DNA of 64,000 nucleotides. It comes from Sebastes aleutianus. Lineage: Eukaryota > Chordata > Actinopteri > Perciformes > Sebastidae. The stretch's first letter is position 1. Each line of letters opens with the position of its first letter. The stretch spans positions 6,508,334 to 6,572,333 of the forward strand of contig CAKAKS010000060.1 of the NCBI GenBank assembly GCA_916700875.1, in the 5' to 3' direction. Below, piece by piece: positions 25,061-37,230 of the stretch. Made by a program: the position numbers and the translations under genes. The notes under the pieces are model-generated. The model did not search any database. It saw only the letters and a list, made by a program, of their open reading frames with translations, and was not told the origin of the DNA.

Positions 25061-25420
25061 AAAGGGGACATATCATGCTCATTTTCAGGTTCATACTTGT
25101 ATTTTGGGTTTCTAATAGAACATGTTTACATGCTTTAATGTTAAAAAAACACATTATTTTTCTCATACTGTCTGTCTGAATATACCTGTATTCACCCTCT
25201 GTATGAAACGCTCCGTTTTAGCGCCTGTCTCTTTAAGACCCCCTGATGTTCCCATACAACTAAACTGCATTCTCAGTTATGTTTGGAAGGAAACGTATTT
25301 TGTCATGGATTATGTTTGTCTTTGACGTATCACAAATATGTCTGTAAGTCGGCAGACAGCCGCAGCAAGTGATGTAGTACAACGAGCGGGCGTTAATGAA
25401 AGTTATGTGGAATCGTAACG
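25061..25420 (+). repeat. Dispersed teleost repeat (AAAGGGGACATATCATGCTC type)
   Basis: The opening motif AAAGGGGACATATCATGCTC, then TTTTCAGGTTCATACTTG and the CTCTTTAAGACCCCC block, are landmarks of a very common fish repeat that I recognise but cannot name with certainty. No coding content is seen, and the right edge is approximate. Confidence 0.55.
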
Positions 25421-25728
25421 TTATTGGTATAATAATGAGTATATTAAGCGAGAAAGTCCACTACTGACGGGCGGGTGGGGAGGTGAATGGGTCCAACAAG
25501 CCTTTAGGAGGCAGCTGTTAGTGTCCCGTGTGAAATGTTTTCATTTTAAGCCAAACCATGATGTTGTTTTACTAAACCTAACCCAGTAGTTTTGTTGCCT
25601 AAACCTAACTAAGTAGGGTTGTTGAATTTTTTTCAATTAACAATGTTAACAATTTGTTTAAAACCGTTTAAAAATGCAACTTTTTCCCTCGAAATGTAAT
25701 TGTGAATGCAGTTTAGTTGCATGGAAAC

Positions 25729-25862
25729 TGTCAATCGATTAAAGTATTTAATCGTGATTAATCGTATGATTGTCCGTAGTTAATTGAGATTAATCGCAAA
25801 TTAATCGCACATTTTTTTTCTGTTCAAAATGTACCTTAAAGGAAGATTTGTCAACATGGGCG
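25729..25862 (+). mobile_element. Truncated left end of the hAT-like family seen at 52150-52776
   Basis: The sequence from CTGTCAATCGATTAAAGTAT through GATTAATCGCAAATTAATCG to TGTACCTTAAAGGAAGATTT parallels the left part of the complete copy at 52155-52250. The right half and right terminus are absent. It breaks near 25862, next to another repeat. Confidence 0.75.
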
Positions 25863-25871
25863 TATTGATAA

Positions 25872-26000
25872 GACACCTTTCTAGCTTAGCTTAGCATCAA
25901 GACTGGAAACAGGGGAAACCGCTAACCTGGCTCTGTCCAACGGAAACAAAATCCACCTACCAGCACCTCTAAAACTCAAATGAACAGGTTATATCTCGTT
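25872..26000 (+). repeat. Dispersed repeat fragment (TTAGCTTAGCAT type)
   Basis: Motifs CTTAGCTTAGCATCAAGACT, CCTGGCTCTGTCCAA and AAAATCCACCTACCAGCACC recur at 48812-48910. Only this internal part is present here. Confidence 0.65.
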
Positions 26001-27101
26001 TAAGAGTGATAAATACGGAAATATCCTCTTGTTTATTGATGCTGTGCGCTCTAAAGCGGTCCAGTATATCATATCTTGCCATCTATTTTTACAGGTTTTT
26101 GTATCATTGCCAACAAACCTATAAAAGCCTTTTAAACAAACACTTGACTTTAAAACCCAATGAAATTCTTTACATCTTTAAAAACTTTTTTTTTTAAAAA
26201 CACCACAACACAGGTAGCGACATTTTACAAGGACATCTAGTCGTTTAATCACCAATTAACTACTGTAAACTGTTATCTTTGGGTGGATGCACCTTTGAAC
26301 GCTATCACAGGCGTAGAGACGCACACAAAGGGTGGTAAAGCCATAAAATTAGGGTAGCTATTTGACAAAAGGCAGATACCGGTCTGTATAAGGCAGAGGT
26401 GAAGGCTGCTCGCTGAGGGAGCTGATAAGAGCGGCTCATCTTTCCTCAGACCGCTGGCAGTTGGAGGAGAGCTCTCTTTAAAGTTTAGATAGTTATCTGC
26501 TCTGGTGGCTTTCTTGTTTTCCATCCATAATGTGTTAGATGTAGTGAGAGGACGGTGAAAATCAGTACCTCAGTACATGCAATCAGTCATTTCTGCATCC
26601 AGTAAAAAAAAAATTTACAAGAAAAATGAAAAGAATCAGGAGCAGTTGAGTCCTTGTTATCCATAGCCGTTTTTTTCTCTGGTATCTAATGAAAAATACG
26701 AGGGAGTTTGGAGTGGACTAATCCTTGTTGATCAGTGCCTCCAAGCCTCTAATTCATTTATGTGTAGGCGTAAAAGATCCAACCATTTCATAAGAGCATC
26801 TAGCTCAGCCAAAGCTTAACCTCTTTTCTGAAGGGGGCCTGCTTATGCAATATGACAGTAAAACTGCAACCATAAACTACTGTTTATGCCCTGGCCGTAA
26901 AAGAAAGGTGTGTTTCCTCTACCCGCTTTACTGCACGTCCTCTGTAGTCCTTCCATCGTTTCACAGTCTTTTATAAGACTGTCTGTAAAAAGAATCAAAT
27001 GCAAATGTTTGGGAATAAAAAGCAAACACAAGCCACCGTGCTCTCCTTGAATTCAAAGTTAATTGCGCTGTTAAACTGAGGTAAAGTGTGGGTGTTTCAT
27101 G
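26001..27101. other. Intergenic, no gene recognised
   Basis: No repeat or gene identified. Frames are short. Confidence 0.55.
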
Positions 27102-27669
27102 CCGTGGTGGAAGAAGACATCAGTAATACAATGTAAAAAATACTCCATTACAAAGAAAGTCATGTAGTCAAAATCTTACTTAAGTAAAAGTACATCGGCA
27201 AAATGTACTTGAAGTACTCTTGTGACTGATATATTATTATGACATTATGAGATAGTTAGTGCTTCTGCATCAATGTGTAAGTAGCATTTTATTGTTGTAG
27301 CTGATCTAGGTGGAGCTAGTTTGAACTACTTTATATACAGTTAGGTAGTCTGGAAGAGGTGGTTCCCACCCTGAGGATCCAGCTCCTCCAAAGGGTCACA
27401 AGATAAATCTGAGGGATCATGAGATGATTAAAGGGATAGGTCAGGTGTTTTGAAGTGACGTTGTATGGGGTACTTATCCATAGACAGTAGATGACGGTCG
27501 ACGCCGCCTCCAACGCTCCAGTTCTCTTAATACATCCATGATTCTGTGTAACAAACCATCTGAGGGGTCAGGTTCATTTTAAAGTAGCATAAATTAGAAA
27601 TACTCAAGAAAAGTACCTCAAAGTTGTACTTCAGTACAGTACTTGGGTAAATCTATTTTCCACCACTGG
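27102..27669. mobile_element. Non-autonomous element with GTGGTGGAA ends
   Basis: The left end CCGTGGTGGAA and right end TTCCACCACTGG are inverted copies. Just inside lie the tandem-like AAGTACTT motifs (27180-27220 and 27600-27640) known from a frequent teleost element. The middle (about 27410-27545) looks unrelated and may be a secondary insertion. The target duplication is not clean. Confidence 0.55.
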
Positions 27670-29822
27670 TTTCAATTGAGATTACGAATTCCCTTCAAAC
27701 ATGGGTTCGATTTGTGCCTTGGATCAGTTCTCATTTTGAACTCTTGAAACTCTGAAAACACAACACTAGATTGGTATGTGTAGTTAGAACGTTCCTCTGA
27801 CGATATCGTTTGCATCAAGCGCATCTTTCGGTCTGCAGTTCTTTTCCATCTCTTTCTCCCGCTTGGCAACATGTGTTTGAGCTTAGATTAAACAGGAGAG
27901 AGGAGAAGGAGAAAGTCATTATTGGAAGTGACAAAGAAGCAACCGGCTCTCCTTCAGTCAGCTCCTGTCTCCAGCGTGATGATATATGCTGAGCGGGAAA
28001 CCGCTCCAAAAGCAACAAAAATCGGTATTTAAAGTGTCACGGTGCTATTAGAATTGCATTAAAAACCTGTGTAAATATGCCAAGTCCCTCGACAGCCTCA
28101 GCAGTGCAGAACAGGACTTCCTCCCCGAGAACGTAGGCTGGAGTTTTGGAGAAGATGAAGCACAAGGCCGAGGACTGTGGGGTGATTTAATACAGCTAGC
28201 ATTTAGAACAACAAAACACAGACAAAGCAGCCACTTGGACCGTGCTTCAAAGACCAGTGTGTTAAACACTTGCAGAGAGACATTCTTTGGACTCGTGATC
28301 ATTCGAAATAGCAGGAAAGAAGAATTAGGGAGGAAGTTGAGGAGGAGGCAGGGAGAGAAGATGAAGAAGGGGAAGCCAAACACACAAAACTGTCAACCTG
28401 GTGATACCACGGCAACATGAAAGGGATGGAGAATTCGCCGTCCGCCTTCATTGAGTTTCAGTTTAATCTGCCGAGTCCATCTCCTCATCCCGTCATCCTC
28501 GCGTCTTCCTGTCGGCGGAGCAGCCCACAGAAATGCGCTCCGCTATTGCCTCGCGAATTAACGATAATTCAACGCAGGTCAGCTGGTGTCCTGTGGCTCC
28601 AGATGACCCGGTATGCATAGTAGAAGTGCTGAGTCAGCAGCGGGAAAAGGCCCATCTTCCAGCCAGAACTCCACTCTGTCTCTCATCAGGTGGCTCAGTT
28701 CAGTTCCTGTACCAAATCTAAAACTCTGGCAGCCCGTTTTTAGGCCTGCTGGATCAGGGCTACTGGCACCGACATCTAAGAGCCTGTACACAATATAATG
28801 TGAAATAATAAACTTCCTCAAAGTATCAGTTCTGTAAGTCGGAGCCAGTTTAGCATGTGGTTTAAGGAGGCTTTTGTTTTTAAAAATTAATGGCAGATTG
28901 TTAGGGACACGTCATTATTAAAAACATATCTGCAGTTCTATGTATTCGGACTGTACTCGATTACAGTCACACCTTGGACAACAGAGGGCACCAGCTGTAT
29001 TGTCTCTGATTGTGTTACACAAAGACGGGGAAACACCACATTCTGACATTCAAAGAAACTCAATCGTGGTTTGAATAAGGTTATCCTCAGTGGGAGACGC
29101 ATAGTTAAGACATAAAAAGACAATTCAAATTCTTTGGTGTCCCACTTCAAATGAACATGATTTCATTATGCAAATAGGAGAAATGAAAAGCTGAAGTCTT
29201 GTGAACTAGGCTCCAACAGCTCTGTGCGTGGGAGGTACGAAGGTATTGGCTTTCATTCGATTTATTTTAATGTTTTCGATAAAAGCACAAAATGTGCTTT
29301 ATTTGTATGTAATGGGGGAGCAGAAAACATTTTGACTTATCTTCCAGTAACTTAATCTTTGTTTCTAAATGCTACCGCAGGCAAGAACGGGGTGTTTTCC
29401 CTTCTAATTATTTTAGCAGTCCCACTTGCTTACTCTCCGGGTGATTAATCAAAGTTAAGAAAAGCCAACCATCAACTGGGGCATGTTTCGCATTTCCTTC
29501 TGCTTGTGGAGGATCCGTCTCGGGCCTGCCTGCTTGGCCTTATTACAAGTTAATTGAAACCTTGTTTAGAAATACCAAGGTCAACATTTCCAGCCATGTT
29601 ATCCCAATTAGTCTGCAATGAATCCCTTTAAACAGGGGGTATTGAGTGGCCGACCCGATGTGCTACTTGAATTCCCGGCGGGACACCCACATTCAGAGCC
29701 TGGGAATGAGAGGGGGTGACTGGAGGGAGAGAAGGGAGAAGGGAGGGAGGATGCTGGGTACTGCCACTGCCATGAGTAACTCTTTTACAGGAGCTCTCAC
29801 TGAAAATAATTAGGCTTTCTAA
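27670..29822. other. Repeat-poor intergenic stretch; candidate conserved non-coding DNA at 29370-29700
   Basis: No gene is recognised. The part at 29370-29700 is low in simple repeats and rich in homeodomain-like TAATTA/ATTAATCAAAG motifs and AT/GC-balanced unique sequence, the texture of teleost regulatory elements. This is impression only, and needs alignment with other fish. Confidence 0.3.
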
Positions 29823-30354
29823 AGCCGGGTTTCCACCAAAAGTACTTTTAGTCCCTGGAACTACTTTTCAGTTGTTCAGTTGTTGTCTGCGTCTCCACCG
29901 CGGTTTAAAGACCTGTTGAAGATTAGGTAAATTAGTCCGCTGACGTATGAAAAAGCAACATGACATGGGACGAGGGTTGCTGGTAAAGCAGTAAACACAC
30001 ACTGCAGCCTGTTCAGTGTGTCCGCCTGTTTACTCTGAAAACACGCTAGAGAAAAACAAAGAGAAATGCTCTCCCCTCGTCCTAAAATTGGTCCTTAATC
30101 AATACCTTGTTTTATAAATGAAGCGGTACGGTCGAAGCAGCAGTGCTGTGTGTGTTTTGCCAATCGGTCATCCTTGCTAACTCTACTTCGAAAGTTCTGG
30201 TACTTTCAGAAAGTACTGCCCCCCAACCTGGACCTTTTTGGGGGGTAAAACAGCCCCATAAAGTCCCCAGAACTTAATTTAGACCCTGGTTCCTGCGGTC
30301 GAAACGCAATAAGTTCCTCAAAAGGTTCTTAGTTCCTGCGGTGGAAACGGGGCT
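29823..30354. mobile_element. Harbinger-like MITE
   Basis: The termini AGCCGGGTTTCCACC and GGTGGAAACGGGGCT are inverted repeats with one mismatch. TAA trinucleotides flank both sides (29820-29822 and 30355-30357), as expected of PIF/Harbinger insertion. Sub-terminal AGTTCC/GGAACT motifs are repeated in both halves. No protein is encoded in the 532 bp. Confidence 0.75.
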
Positions 30355-30357
30355 TAA

Positions 30358-31959
30358 TACACATAAAATTGTTTTAAATACTTGATGTTTACTTTATGTT
30401 CATTTTGGTGTCAAGTTACAAATATATAAGATTTTCATATAAATTAAAGTCCGTTATAGGCACACATTGAAGTCATGTTATCCCCCGTCAATTCAGTGCT
30501 GTCCCATCTGCCTCTGCCCTTGAGAGGCACACACACACACACACACAGCATTCGTTGTAACTGCAGAGCAGGAAAGACAATTGTGTGCCATAGAGGTTGT
30601 CATGCAGGGTTTCATTCCGACCAAAGGCTTTATCAGCTGATTTCGCTGATTAGAGAAGGGGGGAAGAAGAGAAAGTAATCATTGAAATCAGCTGGTCAGA
30701 ATGAAAACCAGCACACTCGTAGCCTTCAGTGGCACATGATCGCACGTCACTGTTATTGAATGTGAAGCAGCTTTTACCACTGCTCATCTCATTTTGTGAG
30801 TTGTATTATATTAAATGTGTTATATGTGCGGTTGTCATGGTAGAACATGACTACATACTTTTAAAACAAGAAGTTCGATGCTGTCCGTGTTCTCAAAGCT
30901 GCACATTCATCTTGTAACTCAACTCAGGTGTTATCAGAATAATCCACACCACTGGAACAGCAGGCTGGTGCATCATAAATCTACATGCCTGTCAACACAT
31001 TTCTCACAAGTTCTTTTTTTTGATGAAGGCTGACTTCACGCTTTATTTATTTACTCTGATTTACAGACTCATGCAGACATATTTAAAAAGTTTGCAGCCA
31101 TGTTAGCAGTTGTGTGAGACTGTACTGTTGCACAGCGCAGCTGCTTTGAGCTAAATGCTAATGTCAGTATACTGACAAGCTCACAATGAGTACATGCTGA
31201 TGTTTATCACGTTAAGTGGTGTTCCTTTGTGAAGATTATCTTGCTGAACAAAACGTGTAAGTATCATAAGCGTGTGATGGCCGCAGAGCTTATTTTCTGT
31301 AATAATCAAAAAATAGCTTAACTGTGGTTGCTGCATGCATTAACGTGATAATTCATATGAATTTAATATGATAATATGAGCACAATCCAGCACAAGTGAA
31401 GCAATATGTTCCCGTTGCTCCATCGTTCAATTATACTGTATATACTTTGTCCTAATGCGAACAGAATGAGGCTGATAAGTAAGGATCAACAACAGATGCC
31501 ATGATGGCATTATTTGTGTGTGTGTAAGATGAAAGTGTTGAAGTGAAAACCTTGTGAAGTCAGTCACATTCCTACATTGATGAACCCCACTGGAGTCTGC
31601 TCGCATGTTGTAAAGACACAGAGCACAAACCGCTCTGATGGCTGATTACAGTTCTCAGAACACATCGCTGCATCTGGATCGGAGCAACGCAGTCGTTTCT
31701 TAAAAATATCAAGCAGATTCCGTTAGACGTTTCCATTTGATTGTACTCCAAGCAAGAGATGCTGTTTGATTTCTGCTTAGAGTCATGTACTATATTACTC
31801 AATGCTGCTGCTAGAGTACCTTATAAAAGAGGAAAAGCAGTTCTTGCAACACTAAAGTGCTGCTGCTTCAAGACACTAAAACCAACCACCAGTTCGTGAA
31901 ATAGTCAGAAAATTGAATGGATTGATTCGTGTACATAGACACACATTTCAGGTTTTAGT
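30358..31959. other. Intergenic, no gene recognised
   Basis: Contains a short CA repeat near 30530-30546. Otherwise unique-looking DNA without recognisable coding sequence. Confidence 0.55.
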
Positions 31960-32420
31960 ATATAGTGGCGAACACCGCGTAGGGAGGAGGTTGGGGTGGA
32001 TGGGTGGGTCAAAAAACACAGGACTTTCGCCCAGGAGACCGCTGTTCCGTAATTAAGTTACAGCACTTTCTGAGTTATTTTAGTCCAAACCACGATCTTT
32101 TCCTAAAGCTAACTATGTAGTTTTTGTCACGTAACTTCCGTACTTAAGTTACACCATTTCCGGTGTTATTTAACCCAAACCGCGACCTTTTCCTAAACCT
32201 AACTAAGTAGTTTTGCTGCCTAAGCCTAACCAAGTCGATCTTTTCCTAAACCTAACTAAGTAGTTTTATTTTGAAAAGACTCGAGTGGAAATTGACACGT
32301 GCGTCATGTGTTGCTGGACGTACGTACGAAAACACACAAAAAATACTTAGTTGAAAGTCGTGCCGAGCGTCAAATTTGTGTCTATCGAATAGATTAAATT
32401 TCGTGACCGACTAACGTGAA
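31960..32420 (+). repeat. Dispersed repeat rich in CCTAACTAAGTAG motifs
   Basis: The tract holds several near copies of TTTTCCTAAACCTAACTAAG plus the block GACTTTCGCCCAGGAGACCG. The same motifs recur at 25560-25620, and as reverse complement inside the foldback at 33770-33900. It is a dispersed family with internal short tandem structure. Confidence 0.6.
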
Positions 32421-33659
32421 ACTGTGTTGCTAAATCAGTGTTCAGTGGTCTTTTCAGTGACTTTACAAGTACAAACTGATTTAAGCACAATGATATTTAA
32501 CTTTTTCCTATTTCTCCCTCTAAATATCTACAAATCATAAAAACATGAAATAAACCATTACCCTCGTAGAGATGACTTCATAGTTCGTATAATAATAAAT
32601 GGATTATAGAGGGGTGTTGTAAAGAAAAATGAGGGTAAATGGGTATGAGCTCAATGAACTATACCACTTCAATGTTATTGATGTTAACTTTCAAAAGGAA
32701 AATATTTTTTCTGTTATTCTCCGTCAATTGAGCGAAGCCAGAAGCTTCCATCACAGACGGGACGCTGCATCCCTGTGCGAGGACTGCTTATGTAAGTACA
32801 GCATAGGACGGAGGGTAGGCATTCCAGCAGCAATCAATATCAATATGGCTCTGATGTGAGTAATAGCGTGGAGTTACAATGAAGCAGTTATAGGGAGCTC
32901 CCTGCTGTGGTTTCACAGCTTCCAAAAACACAAGCGGACAGTGTCATTACTTCGCCTTAAAGCCAGCCATGTTGGAGCGCCACGGCTTCTCCTTTCACTG
33001 CATTTCCACTCCAAATACACAGATCACTGCGCGAGGTTAAGAAAGCAGGGCCTGTGTATTTTGGCAGGTGGAATATATTCTGAAAGAGCAACAAATCTGC
33101 TATATTTAGTTTCTTGATGGCTGAGGGAGCAGAAGGAACCAAGGCCTGCGTCGGTAGGACCAAAGGAGGGGGGAGACAAAGTACAGCGTAACGGAGGTGA
33201 TGCAGGAGATACAAACCACATACATCAGACCGGCACATACGGGTACTCCGCAAAAAAAGTCAAGGCCGCACGATCCCATAGAATGTAAGTTTGACAAGTT
33301 CATTCGCATTCATCTCTTGATATAAGTTGTTTTATACACGTCTAATAATTATTTTGTGACCTTGCCTGAACTTGAGCGTTTGCGATACCTTAATACATTA
33401 AGGTTGATCGCCGTCATGTCCCTTCAGTCTTCCCCCGTCCAACACAGTGGACGGATATTGCTTATCCAGACATCTCTACGTATTTGATTGAATCACGTTA
33501 GGCTAAGTAGAAGTTTGGAGACGTGTTTCAACTTCTTCTGTTTACTCTGTTACCGTCTATGAGGGACACGGGATTGTTTTCCCCAGAAGGGGGCGTGGTC
33601 ATGCGAGCCTACTCTGGATGACGTCTCGCCGGTCTGATGTATGTTTGCGCACGCGATTC

Positions 33660-34078
33660 GACTGTTATCAGGCCATTAAATAGGCATTATCAGTCGCTAT
33701 AAGAACCATAGATGTGGGTCATTAGGGGCCTACTACGCCTACCTACAACTTCAAAAAAGCACTTGGTTAAGTTTAGGGAAAAACATTGTGTTTTGGGATA
33801 AAATAACTACGAACACATACACAACCACTATTGTTGGTATCAAACGGGATGCAAGCCCCGATCTCCTGGGTGAAAGTTTTGTGTTTTGTTTTGACTACCA
33901 CTTCTGCTGCTGTCATGATGACTCCGGTCGCTAGATGTCGCTGTCGTGTCCTTTTATACCTTCTTTCGGTGATCTACCGTGTGAATAGATGATAAAACTT
34001 AATACTGGGTGTAGTAGGACCCACATCTATGGGGCTTATAGCGACTGATAACATCTATTTAATAGCTTGACAACAGTC
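33660..34078. mobile_element. Foldback element with arms of about 60 bases
   Basis: The left arm, from GACTGTTATCAGGCCATTAA through TATCAGTCGCTATAAG to CATAGATGTGGGTC, returns inverted at the right as GACCCACATCTATGG, CTTATAGCGACTGATAAC and CAACAGTC. The loop (33770-33905) contains reverse-complement sequence related to the repeat at 31960-32420, so an older repeat appears to have been captured between the arms. No coding sequence is seen. Confidence 0.75.
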
Positions 34079-34336
34079 TAATTGGCTGGTTTGCAGCAAT
34101 GCCAGCACAGATGGCAGCTAAAATCATCCTTAAAATGAATTAATAATGTTTCAACAGGAAATCTCTTGAGTCTGGTCGCAGAATGCTGATGATTACAGAT
34201 ATGTCATTCCTGTTGCCATTGACGGGCGTGCAGCTAATCTTAACCTCCTGCCAGACAGTGACAGAATCAGGGTTGATATCTCTCTTCCCAGCAAACAGCT
34301 CCACACAGCGCAGGCAGATTTACGGCCTGAGTGTGG

Positions 34337-34337
<1 letters not shown>

Positions 34338-34367
<30 letters not shown>
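34338..34367. repeat. (AGC)10 trinucleotide repeat
   Basis: Ten uninterrupted AGC units. They give poly-Ala or poly-Cys in chance frames, and no supporting gene structure is seen. Confidence 0.95.
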
Positions 34368-36930
34368 TGGCTGTGCCGCGCAAGAGAGGGAAGCTAATCT
34401 TGTTTACATTCAATCTGCCATTTCCTCCCCTCTGAAACCTTGAGAGAGCAAAGTCATGTAATACTTGTATTAAAAATAAGTGTAGCAGAAATGGGCCTAC
34501 TGGCAGCGTGCAGCGAGAGGCTTTTGTGGCCTGGCCAAGAAGGCCTGCGGCGAAAGGCAATCGATACGCCCAATATTCCAGCACGTACTCTTGAATAACA
34601 ATAACCCACATTTACGCCGCACCACAAGTCCTCAACCTGCTCCAGAGAAAATAAGGGAGCCTACTTTCTGTGTCCATGTCGATTGGAGCGGGGCGGTGAA
34701 TATGATGAAATGTAACATTTGCGCACATGTGCTGAAGAGCGTGTGTGTCGGCGAGCGTATCTTAATACTAGGTAAAGAAAATATAATAACATGATCATTT
34801 CACCTTGCACAGTACAAGCTGGACATCCCGTAGATCCATCACGAAACCTCAGAGTGACAACTTGTGATTTTGGTATTATGATGATTAGGGGCACTTGATG
34901 GTTATATTAGGAAAGACGGCAGCGGTTAAACTCAGTTTGGATTATACATGGCATGTTATGCTTTCTGTAAGTCAGCAGGACGCTGGGTTTAGGGTCAATA
35001 CTACTTCCTTTTTTCTTTACGAAGCTCTTGTATCAGAATAGCTCTGCCTGGGGGCCTTGTAAATGTGTTTTTTTTTTTTTTGTTTGGCTGAGTGCTGGAT
35101 GTGTTTTTTCCTCTGCAGCAGATGCTGGCTGTTTTGGAGGAGAACGCTCTGCCAGAAATGGAGGCCCTACAGGAAACCGGCAGCCAAAACTGCAGCCATC
35201 ACAGCCCTCTGGTGTGCTCTGGAATGAAACAATTGAAACTTCCTAAAAAAGGTGAGAGGCAGTTCAGAGCACAAAGGATGGTTTTGAAAGAGAACCTAAC
35301 ATCTCATTGCAGGAGCGAGCCAAACGTCTTGAAGTGCCCGCAGCGCGGTGGGGAAGGACGCAGAGGAAGCATGCCACTGCTGCAGTAGTGTCAAACCCAG
35401 TTCCTAACCAGCCGTAGCTAACCATAAATGAAAACTATGGCTGGGAGTACACCTCCCTCAGGTGCTGTACGCCTTTGATTTTTCCAAGACTGCTTACTTT
35501 TGCCCAGAATCCCAACGCTCCCCCTCCCTTTATTCATGGAGGTTTGCTGGATTTATGGAAGGTACCATAGCAGCACTTCCCCAATGAAGTCGCACACACA
35601 GTGCATGCACATGTGTACAGATGGATGCACGCACAGACACACACACACACAAAATTACGTCTGACTATGCAATGAAACCAGCTGCAGCCACTAGAGTTAC
35701 CACTCTCACTCTTTGAGAAGAAACAATCAAAATGTGGTAAAACAGGGGAAAAAAGGTAAGTTGAGGAAGAGTTCATATCACATAAGTGATGATTTTGTGT
35801 AAGCACCTTGGCAAAAAAAACCACAAAGCTGATAATGTAAGCAACAAAAGAAAGGAAATAGGGATAAAATGGAGAAAAAAAACACAACGGAAAAGCGCAT
35901 TCTTTTTACGGAAACTAAATTTCAATCTGAAACCATGCAATCACCACATTAAAGGGCTCCCATTCTTTAGACAACCGCCGGTATGCAGCGCGGATGCCAG
36001 GGCAGTGTTTTCCATTAGATTGCTCTGTTTTTTCAGTTGATCTGGCAAATTAACTTACAACAGGCCGAACACAAGATGCAGCCTGGAAAGGAGCATAGCA
36101 GCAAATTGCATTTATCAAAAACACTCACTGGGACTGTTTACTTTATGTGATCTAATAAAAAAAAAGCTCATGCTGAGAGTGTTTCAGTGATTGCACATGG
36201 ATGTAAGAGAACAGTAAGCCCCCAAGTACAACCGCCCAGACCACATGAAGAAGGGCCACATTTAAACTCCATCACCGTCATTTGTTTATCACTTCACCGT
36301 ATTCGTGGTATCTTTGTGAGACAGTTTTTCCCAGGCCGGCCCGCCTGATGGGGATGTGATTGCTCATGCTCATTGTTGCATTCTTTGAGGATAACCAGGC
36401 TTATAAAAGCTGCAGGTCATATCCTCGCTGACCATTTAACTTTCCTAAATCTACACATATAAAACTATTATCTCCAGAAGAGAAATGTCATATTCTATTG
36501 AAGGATCAAGCACTGGCACAAACATTTTTTTTTGTTTCCTACCGCAGGTTTTATAGAGCCACGTTGTGGGTTCAGAGGCAATGTGTAAGGCAAACTTATG
36601 GTTTGTACAGCAGCATTCTCCTCCACCCGCCACATGGTTACCCTCCTAAAAGATCATATGAACTGGTTCCAATAAAAACTTTTCAGCTGTTTCAGTGGCC
36701 TTTCCCCTCCACCGAGGAAGATTTCAGTCTACAGAAATAAAGAACACACCTACTTGGGATTATAGGCACCGTAATAGGGGGAGACAACGAGACTTTTTGT
36801 CCCCCCACTTTCAGATGTTATGGTAATAAAGTGGTAACGTCAATGAAAGTGATCTCACATCCAGCCTGCCACAGTCTAGATAGGCCCACCACACTTTCCC
36901 AATGGGCCGAAAATATTATTAAACTTCTCA
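34368..36930. other. Intergenic, no gene recognised
   Basis: Contains T-runs (35069-35081) and a short CA run (35638-35651). Short frames only. Confidence 0.55.
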
Positions 36931-37230
36931 ACGGGTGCGGTCCACGCAGTCTGCGGGGGGATTCAAGTTGGCGGGTCGAGATGTCTCCCTACCACTGGCT
37001 GGCCATCGCATCGCATTTCCTCCAATGCACCAGCTCTAGGTTACCTCGGAGAGGTGAAGGTGACTCGCGGTTCCAACCGTGAGTTCAATCGTCCGGACCT
37101 CGACGCTTCCTGGGGCCGTGGAGTGCTCGAAACAGTGCGCCCGGCGTGACTGTCAACCGGGGCGGACTGTTCTCAGTACGTTAGGGGTCTGCAGGGATGT
37201 CGGCAACCCACCCGTCTTGAAACGGACCCT
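36931..37230 (+). pseudogene. Degenerate 28S rRNA fragment (D2 expansion region)
   Basis: About 300 bases follow the order of landmarks in the D2 part of fish 28S rRNA. First comes AACGGGTGCGGTCC with GGGGGATTCAA, then GGTGAAGGTGACTCGCGGTT and CCGTGAGTT. Next are CGGACCTCGACGCTTCC and GGGGCCGTGG, then GACTGTCAACCGGGGCGGAC. Last are GATGTCGGCAACCCACC and CCGTCTTGAAACGGACC, where functional 28S reads AAACACGGACC. Many CpG positions have become TpG or CpA, and there are deletions, so it is non-functional. No 18S, 5.8S or spacer is seen on either side. It is probably a stray insertion of rDNA or of an rRNA copy. The identification is from remembered 28S sequence. Confidence 0.85.

Noticed and set aside
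34183..34611. Poly-Ala or poly-Cys proteins
   Set aside because: They are created by the (AGC)10 repeat, with no splice sites or family resemblance around it.
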